This document shows positions 8,019-8,241 of a stretch of DNA of 8,241 bases, piece after piece. The stretch's first letter is position 1; every line of letters begins with the position of its first letter. The DNA is taken from NCBI GenBank assembly GCA_036375875.1, contig DASVBK010000236.1, forward strand, positions 1-8,241, written 5' to 3'. This DNA is from Prado023 sp036375875. GTDB lineage: Bacteria; Actinomycetota; Actinomycetes; S36-B12; CAIYMF01. A program made the translations under genes and the position numbers. The notes below the pieces were generated by a model that ran no database searches, was not told where the DNA came from, and saw nothing but the letters and a program-made list of their open reading frames with translations.

Positions 8019-8241
8019 TCAGGCAGCAGCACGCGAGCTGCTCGACGACCGCTGCCCCGTCGAGTCCCGCCCGTCCGTGCCCGTGCGGGCCTTGCCCGTG
8101 CGGGCCTTGCCCGTGCGGGCCCTGTCGGTGCGGGTCGTGTCGGTGCGCGACGCCTCCGCGTGAGCCTTGCCCGTGCGGGCCTTGCCCGTGCGGGCCTCGT
8201 CCGTGTGGGCCCTGTCGGTGCGGGTCGTGTCGGTGCGCGAC
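8019..8241 (-). CDS. C-terminal tail of an unidentified protein, Arg/Thr-rich pentapeptide repeats (partial)
   Basis: This is the last 73 codons of a minus-strand gene entering from the right, ending in TGA at 8019-8021. The tail is a run of five-residue units such as SRTDT, TRTDR, AHTDE and ARTGK, with consensus [AST]-[RH]-T-[DG]-x. A six-unit block is repeated twice. It ends in a Ser-rich stretch and three Ala. All other frames across the repeat are also largely open, so the frame was chosen on third-position composition: only 4 of 73 codons end in A or T, while the competing frames have many A or T endings. The hairpin 26 bp beyond the stop supports the choice. The tail is basic and probably disordered; no membrane segment, sorting signal or catalytic motif is visible. 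It may extend a nucleic-acid-binding or envelope protein, but the family cannot be named without the upstream part. Confidence 0.6.
   Translation of the reverse strand, partial: SRTDTTRTDRAHTDEARTGKARTGKAHAEASRTDTTRTDRARTGKARTGKARTGTDGRDSTGQRSSSSSRAAA
8076..8240. repeat. 15-bp tandem repeat with 90-bp higher-order period
   Basis: Eleven contiguous 15-bp units run from 8076 to 8240. The most frequent is CTTGCCCGTGCGGGC, perfect at 8091-8105, 8106-8120, 8166-8180 and 8181-8195. Bases 8076-8150 and 8166-8240 match at 71 of 75 positions, giving a six-unit, 90-bp higher-order period. Unit length is a multiple of three, so copy changes keep the frame and add or remove five-residue blocks. Each common unit contains the small inverted repeat GCCCG-TG-CGGGC. 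The array probably continues past the window edge and is prone to slippage and assembly error. Confidence 0.9.

Noticed and set aside
7727..8032. Minus-strand ORF of 101 codons across the hairpin and tandem repeats
   Set aside because: Its repetitive part is just the 24-bp DNA repeat read through; it overlaps the better-supported tail at 8019-8241 in a frame with worse third-position composition.
8076..8240. CRISPR array
   Set aside because: Units are 15 bp and contiguous with no unique spacers, and the unit length keeps a reading frame; this is a coding tandem repeat.

Overview
The window comes from a very GC-rich actinobacterium. The GC content, the near-total absence of A/T in third codon positions and the presence of a single-chain (type I) bacterial fatty acid synthase all point there. 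Such synthases are typical of mycobacteria, corynebacteria, nocardiae and bifidobacteria, and occur in some other high-GC actinobacteria. The genus cannot be fixed from this stretch.

Positions 1-7599, on the minus strand, are one giant open reading frame: the first 2,533 codons of a fas gene. The gene runs off the left edge just inside its last domain. Domain order is acetyltransferase, FMN enoyl reductase, central region, hot-dog dehydratase, malonyl/palmitoyl transferase, Ala/Pro linker, acyl carrier protein, ketoreductase, then the start of the ketosynthase. Signature motifs of every complete catalytic domain and of the carrier domain can be read in one uninterrupted frame. About 500 residues, with the ketosynthase active site, should lie to the left.

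Positions 7600-8018 are a 419-bp intergenic region. Next to fas it holds a ribosome binding site, a weak candidate promoter and two copies of an inverted repeat, ATGAG-N6-CTCA(T/G), 38 bp apart. These look like a double operator for a fatty-acid-responsive regulator. The middle is featureless. The right part has a 24-bp tandem repeat running into a 13-bp-stem hairpin, probably the terminator of the next gene.

Positions 8019-8241, on the minus strand, are best read as the C-terminal tail of an unidentified protein. The tail is a low-complexity, Arg/Thr-rich array of five-residue repeats, encoded by 15-bp DNA repeats with a 90-bp higher-order period. Its gene lies upstream of fas in the same direction, and the hairpin and operators suggest fas is transcribed separately.

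I see no mobile element, CRISPR array, RNA gene or clearly new biological system. The points most worth checking are the double operator, the repeat-encoded tail, and the risk of annotating the 7.6-kb antisense frame in place of fas.
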